Positions 63,901 to 64,000 of a DNA stretch of 64,000 bases are shown here, piece by piece (the first letter of the stretch is position 1; the number at the start of each line of letters is the position of its first letter). Source of the DNA: Ifrita kowaldi (lineage: Eukaryota > Chordata > Aves > Passeriformes > Cinclosomatidae); NCBI GenBank assembly GCA_013398055.1, contig VZRS01004055.1, positions 72,025 to 136,024 on the forward strand, written 5' to 3'. The position numbers were made by a program, and so were the translations under genes. The notes beneath the pieces are model-generated. The model searched no databases, was not told the origin of the DNA, and worked only from the letters and a program-made list of their open reading frames with translations.

Positions 63901-64000
63901 AGTTTTTCTTTTAAAAATCTAGTTTTGATACTTATTTTATATTCAATGAGCATAATATTTACATTTGAAAACTATGGCCTCAGATGCACTGAGAGCCACA
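60943..64000. other. Unassigned AT-rich sequence to the window end
   Basis: No gene is recognised. The longest ORF is 98 codons (62117-62413, minus) with no identifiable domain. A 16-A tract lies at 63449-63464 and an A-rich patch at about 63767-63779. The part at about 62820-63010 is less AT-rich but unassigned. Confidence 0.5.

Noticed and set aside
1..64000. CRISPR arrays, operons or other prokaryotic systems
   Set aside because: There are no regularly spaced repeats, no dense coding, and the transposon content is vertebrate (avian CR1 and LTRs).

Overview
The window looks like an AT-rich, gene-poor stretch of a bird nuclear genome, either intergenic or inside a very large intron. Three things point to a bird. 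There are at least five fragments of CR1 LINEs, the dominant avian retrotransposon. There are several avian-type endogenous-retrovirus LTRs, all apparently without internal genes. The unique sequence is long, AT-rich and free of long ORFs. The LTRs at 10.3 and 39.5 kb have ends I associate with passerines, but that is recall and not tested. No host protein-coding gene, tRNA, rRNA or CRISPR array can be supported. All the long ORFs fall in transposon remnants or one GC-rich block. Short exons of a spliced gene cannot be excluded by eye.

Layout. 0.1-0.4 kb: eroded CR1 piece (+). 0.4-10.3 kb: unassigned AT-rich sequence. 10.3-14.6 kb: a solo LTR with a target-site duplication, then a CR1 endonuclease-domain fragment; a 1,803-bp part of this appears twice in tandem, separated by one N. 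14.6-22.7 kb: unassigned, with a large (AAAG)n tract at 18.6 kb and a TA-rich tract at 19.9 kb. 22.7-26.2 kb: a second near-perfect tandem duplication (1,778 bp), again split by one N, carrying an LTR-like repeat. 28.7-31.6 kb: the longest CR1 (+), spanning the end of ORF1, the endonuclease, a reverse transcriptase with its core deleted, and the 3' end. 36.3-36.7 kb: an unexplained GC-rich block. 39.45-40.1 kb: a solo LTR (-) related to the one at 10.3 kb. 40.8-41.3 kb: CR1 3' end (+), followed directly by an ERVL-like LTR (41.4-41.96 kb). 43.4-43.7 kb: CR1 3' end (-). 43.7-64 kb: unassigned AT-rich sequence with simple repeats, two striking inverted repeats (46.6 and 57.3 kb) and a cluster of diverged repeated motifs at 60.5-60.95 kb.

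The clearest finding concerns the assembly. Both tandem duplications have the same architecture: about 1.8 kb, roughly 99.8% identical, copies meeting at a single N. This is best read as unmerged contig overlaps or haplotypes, so about 3.6 kb of the window is probably artificial. The biological findings are modest: internally deleted CR1s with lost catalytic residues, the GC-rich block, the hairpins and a candidate conserved AT-rich element at about 42.1-42.9 kb. I found no convincing undescribed system.
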